Below, in pieces: positions 13,365 to 13,651 of a stretch of 13,651 nt of DNA. How positions within the stretch are numbered: position 1 is the first letter of the stretch; each line of letters starts with the position of its first letter. The translations under genes and the position numbers were made by a program. The DNA is from CAYOZL01 sp964408435 (GTDB lineage Bacteria > Bdellovibrionota_C > UBA2361 > SZUA-149 > CAYOZL01). The notes beneath the pieces are model-generated. The model had not been told where the DNA came from, ran no database searches, and saw nothing but the letters and a program-made list of their open reading frames with translations. The stretch is from positions 1-13,651 of the forward strand of contig CAYOZL010000059.1 in assembly GCA_964408435.1 (NCBI GenBank). Direction: 5' to 3'.

Positions 13365-13651
13365 TAACCTGAGTTTCGCCTAAGAAACCTTAATAGCAGT
13401 CTGATCTTGTAATGAAATAGCCGGTTTTTTCTCCTGGTGTGAATATGAAATAAGTGCAGCTACTAAATTGACCATAAAGTTAGGAACACTACGATGTCGA
13501 GTATGTTCAATTTGTGAAATGTTTTTCAATTGGTCATTAATTGTTTCAATAATAGATCTTTTTCTAAGTAGAATTTTATCTTCCAATAGCATTAAAGAAT
13601 TTTTCATATTCTTTTTAACTGAAGTAACAAGATGTAATCCATTTTCAAAGA
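13365..13651 (-). mobile_element. IS982-family insertion sequence, one end, truncated by the window
   Basis: The element carries an IS982-type transposase and ends close to 13365, judged from where the SulP reading frame loses sense. The inferred terminal sequence on the plus strand is TAACCTGAGTTTCGCC, only about 15 bases from the transposase stop, as is common in this family. The other end and its inverted repeat, and the target duplication, lie outside the window, so the exact boundary is uncertain by a few bases. Confidence 0.75.
13380..13651 (-). CDS. IS982-family transposase, C-terminal part
   Basis: The visible 90 codons encode the C-terminal part of a DDE transposase, running in from the right edge with no start in the window. 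In order they show GLHLVTSVKKNMKN, then LLEDKILLRKRSIIETINDQ, then IEHTRHRSVPNFMVNLVAAL and KKPAI. The segment KRSIIETINDQLK holds the catalytic Glu of the DDE triad, and IEHTRHRS is a hallmark of the IS982 family. The stop TAG is at 13380-13382. The transposase points in the same direction as the sulP gene it interrupts. No frameshift is seen in the visible part; whether the full element is active cannot be judged. Confidence 0.92.
   Translation of the reverse strand, partial: FENGLHLVTSVKKNMKNSLMLLEDKILLRKRSIIETINDQLKNISQIEHTRHRSVPNFMVNLVAALISYSHQEKKPAISLQDQTAIKVS

Overview
This is AT-rich bacterial chromosomal DNA (roughly one third G+C by eye) carrying core genes: dnaA, the F-type ATP synthase genes atpI/atpB/atpE, trxB, an RluA-type pseudouridine synthase and a cysteine desulfurase. 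The c subunit with a leader-like N-terminus and the separate atpI-atpB-atpE cluster recall Bdellovibrionota/deltaproteobacteria-like lineages. That is an impression from protein style, not a firm assignment. Few genes have a clear Shine-Dalgarno sequence, and several have a -10-like hexamer only 3-12 bases before the start codon. All 16 intact stop codons are TAA or TAG; none is TGA.

Layout. 1-1200 is a loose accessory stretch: overlapping palindromes at the left edge, a small two-helix membrane protein behind a good promoter (160-369), and a secreted C39-like peptidase broken by an apparent frameshift (429-1045). Next comes a COG4337/iota-carbonic-anhydrase-like protein (1198-1665). It converges on a cysteine desulfurase (1710-2870, minus), which diverges from an unknown membrane-anchored coiled-coil protein (2947-3546). 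A divergent pair of NADPH-type oxidoreductases follows: a medium-chain quinone reductase/alcohol dehydrogenase (3582-4595, minus) and a Tas-like aldo/keto reductase (4672-5718). The pair is flanked by a short direct repeat whose right copy lies in the 3' end of trxB (5725-6645, minus). Divergent from trxB is an rluA-family gene (6687-7631), which meets atpE at a bidirectional terminator. atpI, atpB and atpE (9301 to 7665, minus) build the membrane rotor/stator part of the ATP synthase; the remaining subunits are not here. A 359-base spacer with a striking A9/T9 palindrome separates atpI from dnaA (9661-11133). No convincing DnaA boxes are visible in it.

Right of dnaA are a convergent purine-nucleoside-phosphorylase-like gene (11184-12068, minus) with noticeably higher G+C and an altered base-binding motif, and a small DMT-like membrane protein (12255-12638). 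Last is the 3' part of a SulP anion transporter (12735-13364, minus), broken by an IS982-family insertion sequence whose transposase runs off the right edge. The sulP remnant also has an in-frame TGA where a Trp codon is expected, either secondary decay or, less likely, UGA read as Trp.

No complete new multi-gene system is evident. The best leads are the direct-repeat-flanked oxidoreductase pair, the variant iota-CA, the variant PNP, the TGA/stop-codon pattern and the palindromic dnaA-atp spacer.
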